A stretch of 35,068 nt of DNA. It comes from Affinirhizobium lemnae. GTDB lineage: Bacteria > Pseudomonadota > Alphaproteobacteria > Rhizobiales > Rhizobiaceae. The stretch spans positions 1-35,068 of the forward strand of contig NZ_JALJQZ010000037.1 in the NCBI RefSeq assembly GCF_022968395.1, given 5' to 3'. The position numbers were made by a program, and so were the translations under genes. The notes below the pieces were generated by a model. The model saw nothing but the letters and a program-made list of their open reading frames with translations, made no database searches and was not told the DNA's origin. Below are positions 24,537 to 32,672 of this stretch, in pieces (position 1 is the stretch's first letter; every line of letters begins with the position of its first letter).

Positions 24537-25238
24537 ATGGATACTCAGCTAGAGGATCAGGGAGGTGTTTTTTCGGTCACTATCTTAAGGGCTGATGATC
24601 CCAAACGCGTTGGCCTTTTTGCGGTCGGTCGTGGGGGAAATCCATTGCGACACCTTCCATTTTTGCAGTCGGTTGCAGATCACGGATGCACGATAATTGC
24701 GCCACACTTTGCGATGCTGCACTCATCCATCCCAACTAAGGAAGAGCTGGATACGCGCGTCCGTCGGCTAGAACTGGCGGCTGACAACTACGCGGAAGTG
24801 GATCGTTCTATGTTCGGTATAGGGCATTCTATCGGTGCTGTGACGTTGCTGGCATTGGCAGGAGCCGAGGCGCGGACCATCTCCGGAGATGCGGTAATAT
24901 CTCAATCAAACTTGAAATTTGATTTCATTTTCCTTTTTGCACCACCAAGTGATTTTTTTCGACATCCAAATGCGCTTAATTCTATAGATTCGCAGATTTA
25001 CATCAGGGCAGGTGAAAAAGATTCGATCACGCCTCCAGATCAGGCTCTGTTCTTTAAAGATACCCTTGCACAAAAAACAGATGTCTACCTTAGGATAGAT
25101 GAAAATGCAGGGCATTTTACTTATATGAATGAATTGCCGCCCCACGTAGTTGATCCGCAAACGAACAGAGATATTTTTCTCTCCTCTATAGCAGATGATG
25201 TCGGAAAGATTGTCTCATTTCGACAATCTCATGACTAA
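24537..25238 (+). CDS. Alpha/beta-hydrolase fold enzyme (cargo)
   Basis: The ~233-residue protein has an alpha/beta-hydrolase layout. The nucleophile elbow is GIGHSIGA (Ser98), with a candidate acid at Asp162 (EKDSITPP) and base at His193 (ENAGHFTYM). There is no signal peptide. The substrate cannot be told from sequence, and the family spans esterases, lipases and dehalogenase-like enzymes. ATG 24537 is preferred over 24522 because GGAG lies nine bases before it. The gene is visibly AT-richer than the backbone and uses A/T-ending codons, which points to recent acquisition. It overlaps the 5' part of the regulator frame that follows. Confidence 0.75.
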   Translation: MDTQLEDQGGVFSVTILRADDPKRVGLFAVGRGGNPLRHLPFLQSVADHGCTIIAPHFAMLHSSIPTKEELDTRVRRLELAADNYAEVDRSMFGIGHSIGAVTLLALAGAEARTISGDAVISQSNLKFDFIFLFAPPSDFFRHPNALNSIDSQIYIRAGEKDSITPPDQALFFKDTLAQKTDVYLRIDENAGHFTYMNELPPHVVDPQTNRDIFLSSIADDVGKIVSFRQSHD

Positions 25239-25269
25239 CACTACCTATTCTGCGATTGAGGAAATTGGG

Positions 25270-26151
25270 ATGGATTCAGAACTTCAACGCTACCATGTTA
25301 GAATGCAGCGAGTCCTAGAGCACATTGACCGCAACCTTGACGGAAATCTTGACTTAGAAGCGTTGAGCCATGTGGCGGCATTCTCGAAATTCCATTTCCA
25401 TCGGCAGTTTACCGGGATTTTTGGATTGTCTGTCCACCGCTATGTGCAACTCGCGCGTATGAAACGAGCTTCTTACCGTCTCGCCTTTAGGGAAAGTGCT
25501 TCCGTCACCGACGTTGCGATGGATGCTGGCTACGATTCACCAGACGCATTTGCTCGCGCTTTTCGGCAACGTTTTGATCAATCGCCTTCCGAATTTCGGA
25601 AATCTCCGAACTGGGAGCCATGGTGCGGGGCTCTCCACCCTCTCGACAAAGCTAGGAGCAAGCTCTTGCAGAAGTATTTCACGCCAGACGACATAACAAT
25701 CCGCAACGTTTTACCGACTACGGTCGCGATCATGGAACATCGCGGCGATCCGGCGACGATCGGGGCCACGATCCAACACTTCATTGCATGGCGCAAAGCT
25801 GCTGGATTGCCCCCGCAGGTCAGTCCTACTTTCAATATCTTTTACTCCGATCCGCATGCGATCCCGCCAGCCGAATATCGGCTCGACTTGTGCGCCGGGA
25901 CGGATCAACCGATTGTTGAAAATAGCGATGGCGTTAGGGGCGGCCTGATCCCAGGGGGGCGATGCGCAGTACTACGTGTCTTGGGGAATACTGAAAATCT
26001 GGAGCCTGCTGCTCTCTACCTCTACAAACATTGGTTGCCGGCCAGCGGAGAGGAACTCCGGGATTTCCCGATCTATTGCCAGCGCCTTAGTTTCTTTCCT
26101 GATGTGCCAGAACAGGAAGCGGTCGCCGAACTCTTCCTGCCATTGAAATAA
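25270..26151 (+). CDS. AraC-family regulator with GyrI-like effector domain
   Basis: The 293-residue protein has two AraC helix-turn-helix units at about residues 8-105 (LDLEALSHVAAFSKFHFHRQF; SVTDVAMDAGYDSPDAFARAFR) and a C-terminal GyrI-like small-molecule-binding domain at about 135-293. Related regulators such as Rob or SoxS-type fusions bind hydrophobic compounds and drive export or detoxification genes. GAGGAA is six bases before ATG 25270. Earlier in-frame ATGs at 25231 and 25195 lack this. It probably controls itself and the hydrolase upstream, with which it shares an acquired segment. Confidence 0.82.
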   Translation: MDSELQRYHVRMQRVLEHIDRNLDGNLDLEALSHVAAFSKFHFHRQFTGIFGLSVHRYVQLARMKRASYRLAFRESASVTDVAMDAGYDSPDAFARAFRQRFDQSPSEFRKSPNWEPWCGALHPLDKARSKLLQKYFTPDDITIRNVLPTTVAIMEHRGDPATIGATIQHFIAWRKAAGLPPQVSPTFNIFYSDPHAIPPAEYRLDLCAGTDQPIVENSDGVRGGLIPGGRCAVLRVLGNTENLEPAALYLYKHWLPASGEELRDFPIYCQRLSFFPDVPEQEAVAELFLPLK

Positions 26152-26184
26152 CCCGCTGTATGAGCGCGGTGGGGCGCATCAACT

Positions 26185-27144
26185 ATGCGTAGGCGGCCCT
26201 TAATGAAGGCAGCTCCCCCTTCGACCCTACAACTTCTCGGCGGGCGCGTTCCGTTGACATCCTTGATCCAAACACTCGCTGTTGCTGAACATCTGAACTT
26301 CCGTCATGCTGCGCACGCACTCGGAGTGGGTCAATCCAGCATCAGCACACGGATCAAGATCCTTGAAAAGGATCTTGGCATCTTACTGTTTGAAAGGCGC
26401 CATCGAGGCGTTCGGCTGACCGAAGCTGGACGTCAGTTTGTCGCCGAGGTCTCTGCCGGGATCGCTCATCTCGACCAGGCTGTGCGCACAGTCGGCGCCA
26501 TGATCGATGGGATGGAGGGGCAGCTCGCGATCGGATTGCATATTCCCATCGTTGCCGGGTTCCTTGCCGATCTGCGCCGGCGTTATCGCGCCAGCTATCC
26601 CGCGATCGAGCAGTCTGTGCTGGAGGGCCGATCTTCCGAGACGGTAGCGATGGTCCGAGACGGCAGGCTCGACGTGGCCTTCGTTGTCGGCCCCGTGAAC
26701 GCACCCGATTGTCATTCCCGCCTGCTGTGGTGTGAGCAGATGGTGGTGGCTCTGCCTACGGATCATGCGTTAGCGGAACGGGAAGCCATCACCTGGGTTG
26801 ACCTCGCGGATGAGATCTTCCTTGTCCGCCATGGTGGCACTGGCCCGCAAGTGTTCGAGCATGTCGTGCGACGGATCAGCGAACGCGAGCGCTCACCACG
26901 CATCCACCGTTGCGATGTTGCCCGCGACACGCTGATGGGAATGGTCGCAGCGGGCGACGGTATTACGCTGACCAGCGAGGCGACGTCGCATGTGCCGTTC
27001 CCCGGCGTCGTCTTCCGACCGATCGCCGATGAGACCGAATCGGCGCGGTTCAGCGCTGTGTGGTCGCCGCATAACCGCAATCCAGCGCTGCTTAATCTGC
27101 TCGATCTTGCCACACAGATGAGCCGGTCAGCGGGCGTGGTCTGA
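26185..27144 (+). CDS. LysR-family transcriptional regulator
   Basis: The 319-residue protein has the LysR winged helix-turn-helix (LIQTLAVAEHLNFRHAAHALGVGQSSISTRIKILE) near residues 27-80 and a periplasmic-binding-like effector domain for the rest (EGQLAIGLHIPIVAGFLADL, RDGRLDVAFVVGP). Translation may start at 26185 or at the ATG 26203. No clear binding site decides. LysR genes occur at this position in related ICEs, so I take it as backbone. It is a candidate to bind the ATC-N9-GAT dyad at 16291 and so control the FseA-like gene. Its 3' end overlaps the convergent XRE gene by 18 bases. Confidence 0.85.
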   Translation: MRRRPLMKAAPPSTLQLLGGRVPLTSLIQTLAVAEHLNFRHAAHALGVGQSSISTRIKILEKDLGILLFERRHRGVRLTEAGRQFVAEVSAGIAHLDQAVRTVGAMIDGMEGQLAIGLHIPIVAGFLADLRRRYRASYPAIEQSVLEGRSSETVAMVRDGRLDVAFVVGPVNAPDCHSRLLWCEQMVVALPTDHALAEREAITWVDLADEIFLVRHGGTGPQVFEHVVRRISERERSPRIHRCDVARDTLMGMVAAGDGITLTSEATSHVPFPGVVFRPIADETESARFSAVWSPHNRNPALLNLLDLATQMSRSAGVV

Positions 27145-27348
27145 CGCCTTCACCAATTCGCCCGGTTCGACTTTCAGCGCATCAGCAATCTGGCCCAGCA
27201 CCGTGACGCTCGCCGACACGTCGGCGCGTTCGATCGCACCGATATAGCGAGCGCTCAAGCCGGCGTGATCCGCCAGCTCTTCTTGCGTCATGTTCCGATC
27301 ATGACGAATTCGACGCAGGTTGACCGCCATGACCTCCTTGAGGTCCAT
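27127..27348 (-). CDS. XRE-family helix-turn-helix regulator
   Basis: The 73-residue protein is almost entirely an XRE/Cro-type domain: VNLRRIRHDRNMTQEELADHAGLSARYIGAIERADVSAS. It probably represses its own promoter through the perfect palindrome just upstream (27369-27399). It converges on and overlaps the LysR gene, so transcription could interfere with the end of that gene. The target genes are otherwise unknown. Confidence 0.85.
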   Translation of the reverse strand: MDLKEVMAVNLRRIRHDRNMTQEELADHAGLSARYIGAIERADVSASVTVLGQIADALKVEPGELVKASDHAR

Positions 27349-27368
27349 GACATGAGAGGAACCAGCGT

Positions 27369-27399
27369 CGGAATGATCGTTCCAGGAACGATCATTCCG
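27369..27399. promoter_or_regulatory. 31-base perfect palindrome, probable XRE operator
   Basis: Fifteen bases CGGAATGATCGTTCC (27369-27383) are repeated as the exact reverse complement at 27385-27399 around a single A. Each half is itself close to a palindrome (GGAAYGATCRTTCC), giving four GGAAYGATC half-sites. A further ATTCGTTCCGA follows. It lies 21 bases before the XRE start, ideal for autoregulation. Confidence 0.7.
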
Positions 27400-27420
27400 A
27401 TTCGTTCCGACCTGTGGTAT

Positions 27421-27684
27421 TCATTGCGCCCTTGATCGCGTTTTCGCGACGGCCGGTTCGATCTTCGCGAGCAGGCTGCTGGCAGCAACACCGAGGATCG
27501 CAGTAATGTCCACGAACTCGACGACATCGATGCGCCGCTCGCCGCCCTCATACTTGGCGACGAAAGACTGTGGCTTGCCCAGGGCGGCGGCCAGCTCGGC
27601 TTGCGTCAGTCCTTTGGCCTTGCGCGCTTCGACGAGGAGAGATTGCAGCAGGATTTGTCGGGGCGTGCGCAAGGATTTCTGCAT
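27421..27684 (-). CDS. qseC: XRE-family regulator, QseC-like
   Basis: The 87-residue protein has an XRE domain (LVEARKAKGLTQAELAAALGKPQSFVAKYEGGERRIDVVEFVDIT) with few residues outside it. It is divergent from a small DUF2285-type gene across a 107-base spacer with tandem dyads, the arrangement of qseC-qseM in ICEMlSymR7A, where QseC sets a bistable switch on qseM. GGAG lies about 11 bases before ATG 27684. An in-frame ATG at 27768 would extend the protein by 28 residues over the operator region and is less likely. The name is by analogy. Confidence 0.68.
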   Translation of the reverse strand: MQKSLRTPRQILLQSLLVEARKAKGLTQAELAAALGKPQSFVAKYEGGERRIDVVEFVDITAILGVAASSLLAKIEPAVAKTRSRAQ

Positions 27685-27725
27685 TCGGGGCGGCTCTCCG
27701 TTGAAAAGGGGGAGCCAATCCGCTG

Positions 27726-27756
27726 ATCCTGATTCAGGATTATCCCATTTCGGGAT
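27726..27756. promoter_or_regulatory. Tandem operators between the divergent XRE and DUF2285-type genes
   Basis: ATCCTGA-T-TCAGGAT (27726-27740) is followed one base later by ATCCC-ATTTC-GGGAT (27742-27756). The two dyads share an ATCC half-site and differ in strength and spacing, as expected for one repressor binding two sites that favour opposite promoters. They lie 42 bases before the XRE start on one side and 36 bases before the qseM-like start on the other. Confidence 0.6.
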
Positions 27757-27791
27757 TGTTTTGGGCACAAGGTCCGAGGGAGGGCCGTCCG

Positions 27792-28091
27792 ATGCGGGTG
27801 CGACCCGAGCTTGACCCCGATGTCGATGATCTGGCGCCGACCGTGCCGGAGATCACCATCTACGACGAGACGCATTTCGTGACCTATCTACGTCTGCTCG
27901 ACGCCGACGATGATGGCGCCGACTGGACGGAGGTCGCCCGGATCGTGCTGCATCGTGATCCGATCGCGGAAGCTGAGCGCAGCCGCACATGCTGGCAAAG
28001 CCATCTCGATCGCGCCCGATGGATGACCAAGACCGGGTATCGCAAGATACTGGAACAGGCGGCGGCCGAGACGCATTCAACGCGGCACTGA
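27792..28091 (+). CDS. qseM: Small DUF2285-type protein, QseM-like antiactivator
   Basis: The 99-residue acidic protein contains ITIYDETHFVTYLRLLDADD, DWTEVARIVLHRDP and a C-terminal RARWMTKTGYRKIL. I recognise it as the small element-borne family grouped with DUF2285 proteins. QseM of ICEMlSymR7A is a small DUF2285 protein that binds and blocks both TraR and FseA. The divergent XRE gene and the FseA-like gene in this element make the same role likely, with FseA as target. GAGGGAGG lies seven or more bases before the ATG. Family assignment is from memory of the motif, so the gene name is provisional. Confidence 0.6.
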   Translation: MRVRPELDPDVDDLAPTVPEITIYDETHFVTYLRLLDADDDGADWTEVARIVLHRDPIAEAERSRTCWQSHLDRARWMTKTGYRKILEQAAAETHSTRH

Positions 28092-28176
28092 CCGTCCTAT
28101 TTCTTCGCCATAGTATCCGAAACCTGCACGCTTCGGATTTCCTGTTGCTTATCGCCGGAACGGCTATTCTCTGATC

Positions 28177-28204
28177 GGCTCCGTCTCTTTTGCCGATTGG
28201 AGCC
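28177..28204 (+). promoter_or_regulatory. Possible RBS-masking stem before virD4
   Basis: GGCTCC (28177-28182) can pair with GGAGCC (28199-28204), which contains the GGAG used by the virD4 start at 28208. A six-base stem with a 16-base loop is modest, so this may be chance. If formed it would hold down translation of the coupling protein. Confidence 0.3.
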
Positions 28205-28207
28205 TGT

Positions 28208-30196
28208 ATGTCGGGAAGCCGTGTCCTGTGGGGACAAGTCGCCCTCGTTCTGACGATCGTGTTCACCGCGATCTGGTGTGCGACGGAGTGGACGGCATGG
28301 CGGCTCGGCTTTCAGGCGCAACTCGGCGCGCCCTGGTTCGAGGTGGCGGGCTGGCCCTTCTACTATCCGCCGCTCTTCTTTTGGTGGTGGTATTGCTACG
28401 ACGCCTATGCCCCTTCGATCTTCATTGAAGGCGCCAGCATCGCAGTGTCGGGTGCGATGGTCTCGATCGTCGTCGCCATCACCCTGTCGGTAATCCGGGC
28501 GCGGGAGGCGAAGAACGTCGCCACCTATGGCTCGGCGCGATGGGCCGAAACCGAGGAAATCCGTGCTGCCGGTCTGCTCGGCCCCGATGGCGTGCTGCTC
28601 GGCCGGCTCGACCGCGATTATCTCCGTCATGATGGACCCGAGCATGTGCTGTGTTTCGCCCCGACCCGATCCGGCAAGGGCGTCGGCCTCGTCGTGCCGA
28701 CCCTGTTGACCTGGCCCGGTTCGGTCATCGTCCACGACATCAAGGGCGAGAATTGGGGCCTGACCGCCGGTTTCCGGTCAAAGCACGGTCGCGTGTTGCT
28801 GTTCGATCCGACCGATCCAGAATCGTCGGCCTATAATCCGCTGCTGGAGGTGCGGCGCGGCGACAAGGAAGTACGCGACGTGCAGAACATCGCCGACATC
28901 CTCGTCGATCCCGAAGGCGCACTCGACAAGCGCAACCATTGGGAAAAGACCAGCCACAGTTTGCTGGTCGGCGCGATCCTGCACGTCCTCTATGCGGAAG
29001 CCGACAAGACGCTTGCCGGCGTCGCCAATTTTCTGTCCGATCCGAAGCGCCCCGTTGAAGCGACTCTGCGCGCGATGATGAATACGCCGCACCTGGGCGA
29101 AGCCGGTGTTCATCCTGTCATCGCATCGTCAGCCCGCGAGTTGCTGAACAAGAGCGACAACGAACGCTCGGGCGTGCTGTCCACCGCCATGTCGTTCCTT
29201 GGCCTCTACCGCGATCCTGTCGTGGCGAAGGTGACGACGCGCTGCGACTGGCGCATCGCCGATTTGGTCGCGGCCGAAAAGCCCGTCAGCCTTTACCTCG
29301 TCGTCCCACCCTCCGACATCAACCGCACCAAACCCCTGATTCGGTTGCTCCTCAATCAGGTCGGGCGGCGTCTGACCGAAGACCTGAAGACCTCCGCCAA
29401 CCGGCATCGTCTGTTGCTGATGCTGGACGAGTTTCCTGCGCTTGGGCGGCTGGACTTCTTCGAGAGCGCGCTGGCCTTCATGGCGGGCTACGGCATCAAG
29501 TCGTTCCTGATCGCGCAGAGCCTCAACCAGATCGAGAAGGCTTATGGCGCGAACAACAGCGTGCTCGACAACTGCCATGTGCGCGTCGCCTTCGCCACCA
29601 ACGACGAGCGCACGGCCAAGCGTGTGTCGGATGCACTCGGCACCGCGACCGAGATGCGCGATTCCACCAACTATGCCGGCCATCGGCTGTCGCCCTGGCT
29701 CGGGCATCTCATGGTCTCGCGGCAGGAGACAGCCCGTCCGCTGCTGACCCCCGGCGAGGTGATGCAGCTTCCGCCCGCCGACGAATTGCTTCTGGTCGCG
29801 GGTGTGCCGCCGGTGCGGGCGAAGAAAGCGCGCTATTATGAGGACGCCCGATTCCGCGAGCGCATTCTGCCGCCGCCGAAGCCGGCTGCAAAAGCACCGA
29901 CCGCGCCACCCGCTGACGACTGGTCGGCGCTGGCGATCCCGTCTGCATCAGCGGGAACCTCAACAGGTAGCGGAAGCAGCGACGTTGCCGATCCAGCCAA
30001 TGCCGGCATTCGCCGCGAGCCGGAATTGCCCGAGCATGAGGAGATCGCGCCGCTGGAGCATCCGGCCTTCAACGAGTTCGACGTGCTCGACGACGATGCC
30101 GACATCGATGCCGCAAAAGCCCGTCGTCTCCGGCTTCAGGTCACATCGAACGCCCGGCAGGCGACGATGGACCCCGCTGACGGCATCGACTTGTGA
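28208..30196 (+). CDS. traG: Type IV coupling protein VirD4/TraG
   Basis: The 662-residue protein has two N-terminal membrane helices (about 8-30 and 68-95), then a VirD4/TraG ATPase with Walker A PTRSGKGVG around residues 152-160 (Lys157) and Walker B LLMLDEFPALG at about 403-413 (Asp407-Glu408). The C-terminal ~110 residues are Pro/Ala-rich and acidic, a likely docking tail. It hands the relaxase-DNA complex to the mating channel at the inner membrane. GGAG lies seven bases before ATG 28208. A TTG 18 bases upstream is an unlikely alternative start. Confidence 0.93.
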   Translation: MSGSRVLWGQVALVLTIVFTAIWCATEWTAWRLGFQAQLGAPWFEVAGWPFYYPPLFFWWWYCYDAYAPSIFIEGASIAVSGAMVSIVVAITLSVIRAREAKNVATYGSARWAETEEIRAAGLLGPDGVLLGRLDRDYLRHDGPEHVLCFAPTRSGKGVGLVVPTLLTWPGSVIVHDIKGENWGLTAGFRSKHGRVLLFDPTDPESSAYNPLLEVRRGDKEVRDVQNIADILVDPEGALDKRNHWEKTSHSLLVGAILHVLYAEADKTLAGVANFLSDPKRPVEATLRAMMNTPHLGEAGVHPVIASSARELLNKSDNERSGVLSTAMSFLGLYRDPVVAKVTTRCDWRIADLVAAEKPVSLYLVVPPSDINRTKPLIRLLLNQVGRRLTEDLKTSANRHRLLLMLDEFPALGRLDFFESALAFMAGYGIKSFLIAQSLNQIEKAYGANNSVLDNCHVRVAFATNDERTAKRVSDALGTATEMRDSTNYAGHRLSPWLGHLMVSRQETARPLLTPGEVMQLPPADELLLVAGVPPVRAKKARYYEDARFRERILPPPKPAAKAPTAPPADDWSALAIPSASAGTSTGSGSSDVADPANAGIRREPELPEHEEIAPLEHPAFNEFDVLDDDADIDAAKARRLRLQVTSNARQATMDPADGIDL

Positions 30197-30207
30197 GGAT
30201 GGCGGCC

Positions 30208-30654
30208 ATGCAGACCAAGACCCGCATGAACGTCTATTTCGATCCCGATCTGTTGAAGAAGGTTGAGGCGTTGGCGCTTCGGCGCAACATCTCCAAATCC
30301 GCCGTGATCGAAGCCGCCGTCGCCTCCTTCCTGTCGGCCGACGCCTCGGAACGGCTTGAAGCCGTCTTTGCGCGTCGCATGGACCGGATCGGCCGCCAGA
30401 TTGACGGACTGGACGAAGACCTCGCCATCCTCGGCGAAACCCTGTCGCTGTTCGTCGAATATTGGATGACCATCACGCCTCCGCTCCCCGAGACGGCCCA
30501 CGCATCCGCCAAAGCAAAAGGTGGGGAACGGTTCGCAAAATTCCTCAACACGCTTGGTCGGAAACTCGCGACCGGCGATCGGTTCCTGAAGGAGCTGTCG
30601 CGCGACATCGACGCCCGCCGGGAAGGCACCGACAGGCCGCCAACCGAAACCTGA
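30208..30654 (+). CDS. CopG-type ribbon-helix-helix protein
   Basis: The 148-residue protein begins with a ribbon-helix-helix DNA-binding region (TRMNVYFDPDLLKKVEALALRRNISKSAVIEAAVASF) and continues with a long charged helical part (ERLEAVFARRMDRIGRQIDGLDEDLAIL) that could dimerise. It sits between traG and trbB in most elements of this kind and probably regulates the trb operon. GAGG is about nine bases before ATG 30208. ATG 30199 and GTG 30193 are also in frame. Confidence 0.83.
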   Translation: MQTKTRMNVYFDPDLLKKVEALALRRNISKSAVIEAAVASFLSADASERLEAVFARRMDRIGRQIDGLDEDLAILGETLSLFVEYWMTITPPLPETAHASAKAKGGERFAKFLNTLGRKLATGDRFLKELSRDIDARREGTDRPPTET

Positions 30655-30684
30655 TCGCGGCGATATAGGCCACTAACACGAGGC

Positions 30685-32418
30685 TCAGCCCGCCGCGTCC
30701 GACCCGAACCAGAAATCCAGCTCGCGCAGGCGACGCTTGTCATAGGCTTTGGTCGCGTCGGCGATCTGCCATGTGTCATCGTCAGCCAAACCGGACCAAC
30801 GCGGCTTACCATCCTGCTTCTGAACCGACTGCCGCCAGCGGTATTGCGCATAGATTTCCATGATCTTGCCGGCATATTGGCTGGCGAGCGCACCATTGCC
30901 TTCGATGATGAGCAGGTTCTCGTCGTTCACCCCGCTCGCCTTCGGCCCCATATTGTGCGAGCCGGTCATCACGACGGGCTTGTCGCCATAGGGGTCGATC
31001 ACGACGACCTTGCTGTGGACCATGGCGAAGGTTCCAGGGAGCTTTACCAGTTCTTTGTGCCAATATTTGAGAGGACCAGGAATAGCGGCCGGTAGAAGCA
31101 CGTCGGCATTCGCGTCGATGCGGTCGCCACGATTGAACAGCACGACCGGGTTCTTGTCGGTGCCGGGGTTCTGGTTGACGACACCCTGAATGTAGAGATC
31201 GGGCTTGAAGTTCGGGCTGCCCGGCGAGGCGAGTTCGATGATGTCGTTGAGCAACGTGCCGCGCGGCCCCGGATTGAACATCAGGAACAGGATGCCGTGC
31301 CGGGCTGCCGCGATCAGCGCGCCTGCCTGATCGAGATCAGCACCACCACGCATCGGCGTGAACCAGAGCGTCGTGCCTTTGGCCTTGGTGCTCTTCCGGG
31401 GCGTGCCGTTGCTCACGTAAAGCGTGTCCGGTGTCGCGTCGCCGGCATCCGCCAATGCCTTCCACTGGTCGAGATAGAATTGCGCCAGCGCAGCGTTGGC
31501 AATCAGCACTGCATTGTTGGCCTGCGTACAGAGCCCCGTCTTCGTCCAGTTGGTGCTGCCGGTCCAGACGGCCTGCGGTGTCTTGTCGGCGTCGCAGATC
31601 ACCAGAAATTTGTTGTGCGCCAGCGCGCGCGGTGCAGTCATCCGATCGCGCACGTCGCAGCCGTTCAGGGCAGCGCGCGCGTCGTCATTCTCGTCCTCGC
31701 CCTTCTTCTTCACGGCACCATTGCCCAGCACGATGTGGGCGCGCTTCTTAAGAGCCTTGAGGAGCGGGATCAGCTCGGGATCGTCTAGCTCGAACAAGGC
31801 GGCATAGACATGCGCCTTGGTGGCGGCGGCATCGGTCAGCAACGAAAGCAGCTTGTCGCGGACGGGGCCGCCGAGAAACGCGCGGATGCGGCTTTGCGGA
31901 TCGGCGATTTCCTCCCGCAGCTTCGTCGAGGGGCTTGCGTCGGGCAGGAGCCGCGCCAGCCATTGGCTGGCGACGATGCCGCGATTGAAGTAGCAGCTCG
32001 CCCGCCCTTCGGTTTCCGCGCCGATCGCGACCGGCGCGCTCCAGGCTGAAGCCTGATCGACTGCTTCCTGCATAGCCGCTTCGGGGCCGATCATCGGGAC
32101 GACGCGATAGGCGACCTCGTCACCTGGGCTGACCGCGAAATCCGACCAGAGATATTTTTGTATCGGCCATTCCGTTGTCGGCCTGCGCGTCCCTTCCTCG
32201 ACATCAGGGCCGTCCGCGAAGCCGACCCAACTCGCCACGATCTCCTCGACGAATCCATTGGCATCGGCACTGCCGGTCGCATTGGGACTGGGAGCGCTGC
32301 CGGCCGCACGCTTGACCTTGCGTCGTAACGCGAAGCCCCGGCACGCGTCGATGAACGGAGCGCGCCACGCCAGAAAGGCGCTGTCGACGCCTGGATGTAC
32401 GATCAGTTCGATAGCCAT
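30685..32418 (-). CDS. Phospholipase-D-like protein with two HKD motifs (cargo)
   Basis: The 577-residue protein has two PLD-type active sites: His268-Asn-Lys in AHNKFLVICD followed by WTGSTNWT, and His468-Ser-Lys in VHSKVVVID followed by MTGSHNMG. In the first motif the Asp comes one position late, with Cys in its usual place. The first ~150 residues are of unknown type. PLD-fold enzymes cleave phosphodiesters in lipids or nucleic acids. With no signal peptide and in a cargo slot, a nuclease or defence effector role is plausible. AAGGGGG precedes the ATG. It is antisense to traG-trb and splits the copG and trbB genes. Confidence 0.82.
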   Translation of the reverse strand: MAIELIVHPGVDSAFLAWRAPFIDACRGFALRRKVKRAAGSAPSPNATGSADANGFVEEIVASWVGFADGPDVEEGTRRPTTEWPIQKYLWSDFAVSPGDEVAYRVVPMIGPEAAMQEAVDQASAWSAPVAIGAETEGRASCYFNRGIVASQWLARLLPDASPSTKLREEIADPQSRIRAFLGGPVRDKLLSLLTDAAATKAHVYAALFELDDPELIPLLKALKKRAHIVLGNGAVKKKGEDENDDARAALNGCDVRDRMTAPRALAHNKFLVICDADKTPQAVWTGSTNWTKTGLCTQANNAVLIANAALAQFYLDQWKALADAGDATPDTLYVSNGTPRKSTKAKGTTLWFTPMRGGADLDQAGALIAAARHGILFLMFNPGPRGTLLNDIIELASPGSPNFKPDLYIQGVVNQNPGTDKNPVVLFNRGDRIDANADVLLPAAIPGPLKYWHKELVKLPGTFAMVHSKVVVIDPYGDKPVVMTGSHNMGPKASGVNDENLLIIEGNGALASQYAGKIMEIYAQYRWRQSVQKQDGKPRWSGLADDDTWQIADATKAYDKRRLRELDFWFGSDAAG

Positions 32419-32623
32419 CGTCCGCCCCCTTGAGGAAAGTATGTCGATTATATTTTACGATTGCTTCAGAATTACATCATTGATGCTCGAAGCGGAAGTT
32501 CTCTCGTGATCGCGCTTAGGATGGCGAGTTTAGCGTACTCCGCCGATTGCCGCCTTTTCTCGCCGATCCCCGCACGCCATTCGATAGTTGTTGAACCGGC
32601 CTGATTTCCGGCTCTTTTAATCA

Positions 32624-32668
32624 TCCCCGTCCGGGGACCGTCTGATGTGTCCCCGGCGAGATCGGGGA
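32624..32668 (+). promoter_or_regulatory. Possible RNA switch over the trbB ribosome binding site
   Basis: TCCCCG and CGGGGA alternate twice: 32624-32629, 32632-32637, 32650-32655 and 32663-32668. Pairing one-two and three-four makes two hairpins and hides the GGGGA just before the trbB ATG (32673). Pairing two-three would leave it free. The mutually exclusive pairing is seen in the sequence. Its use in regulation is inference. The rest of 32419-32672 is AT-rich near the PLD gene and holds no gene. Confidence 0.4.
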
Positions 32669-32672
32669 TCGA

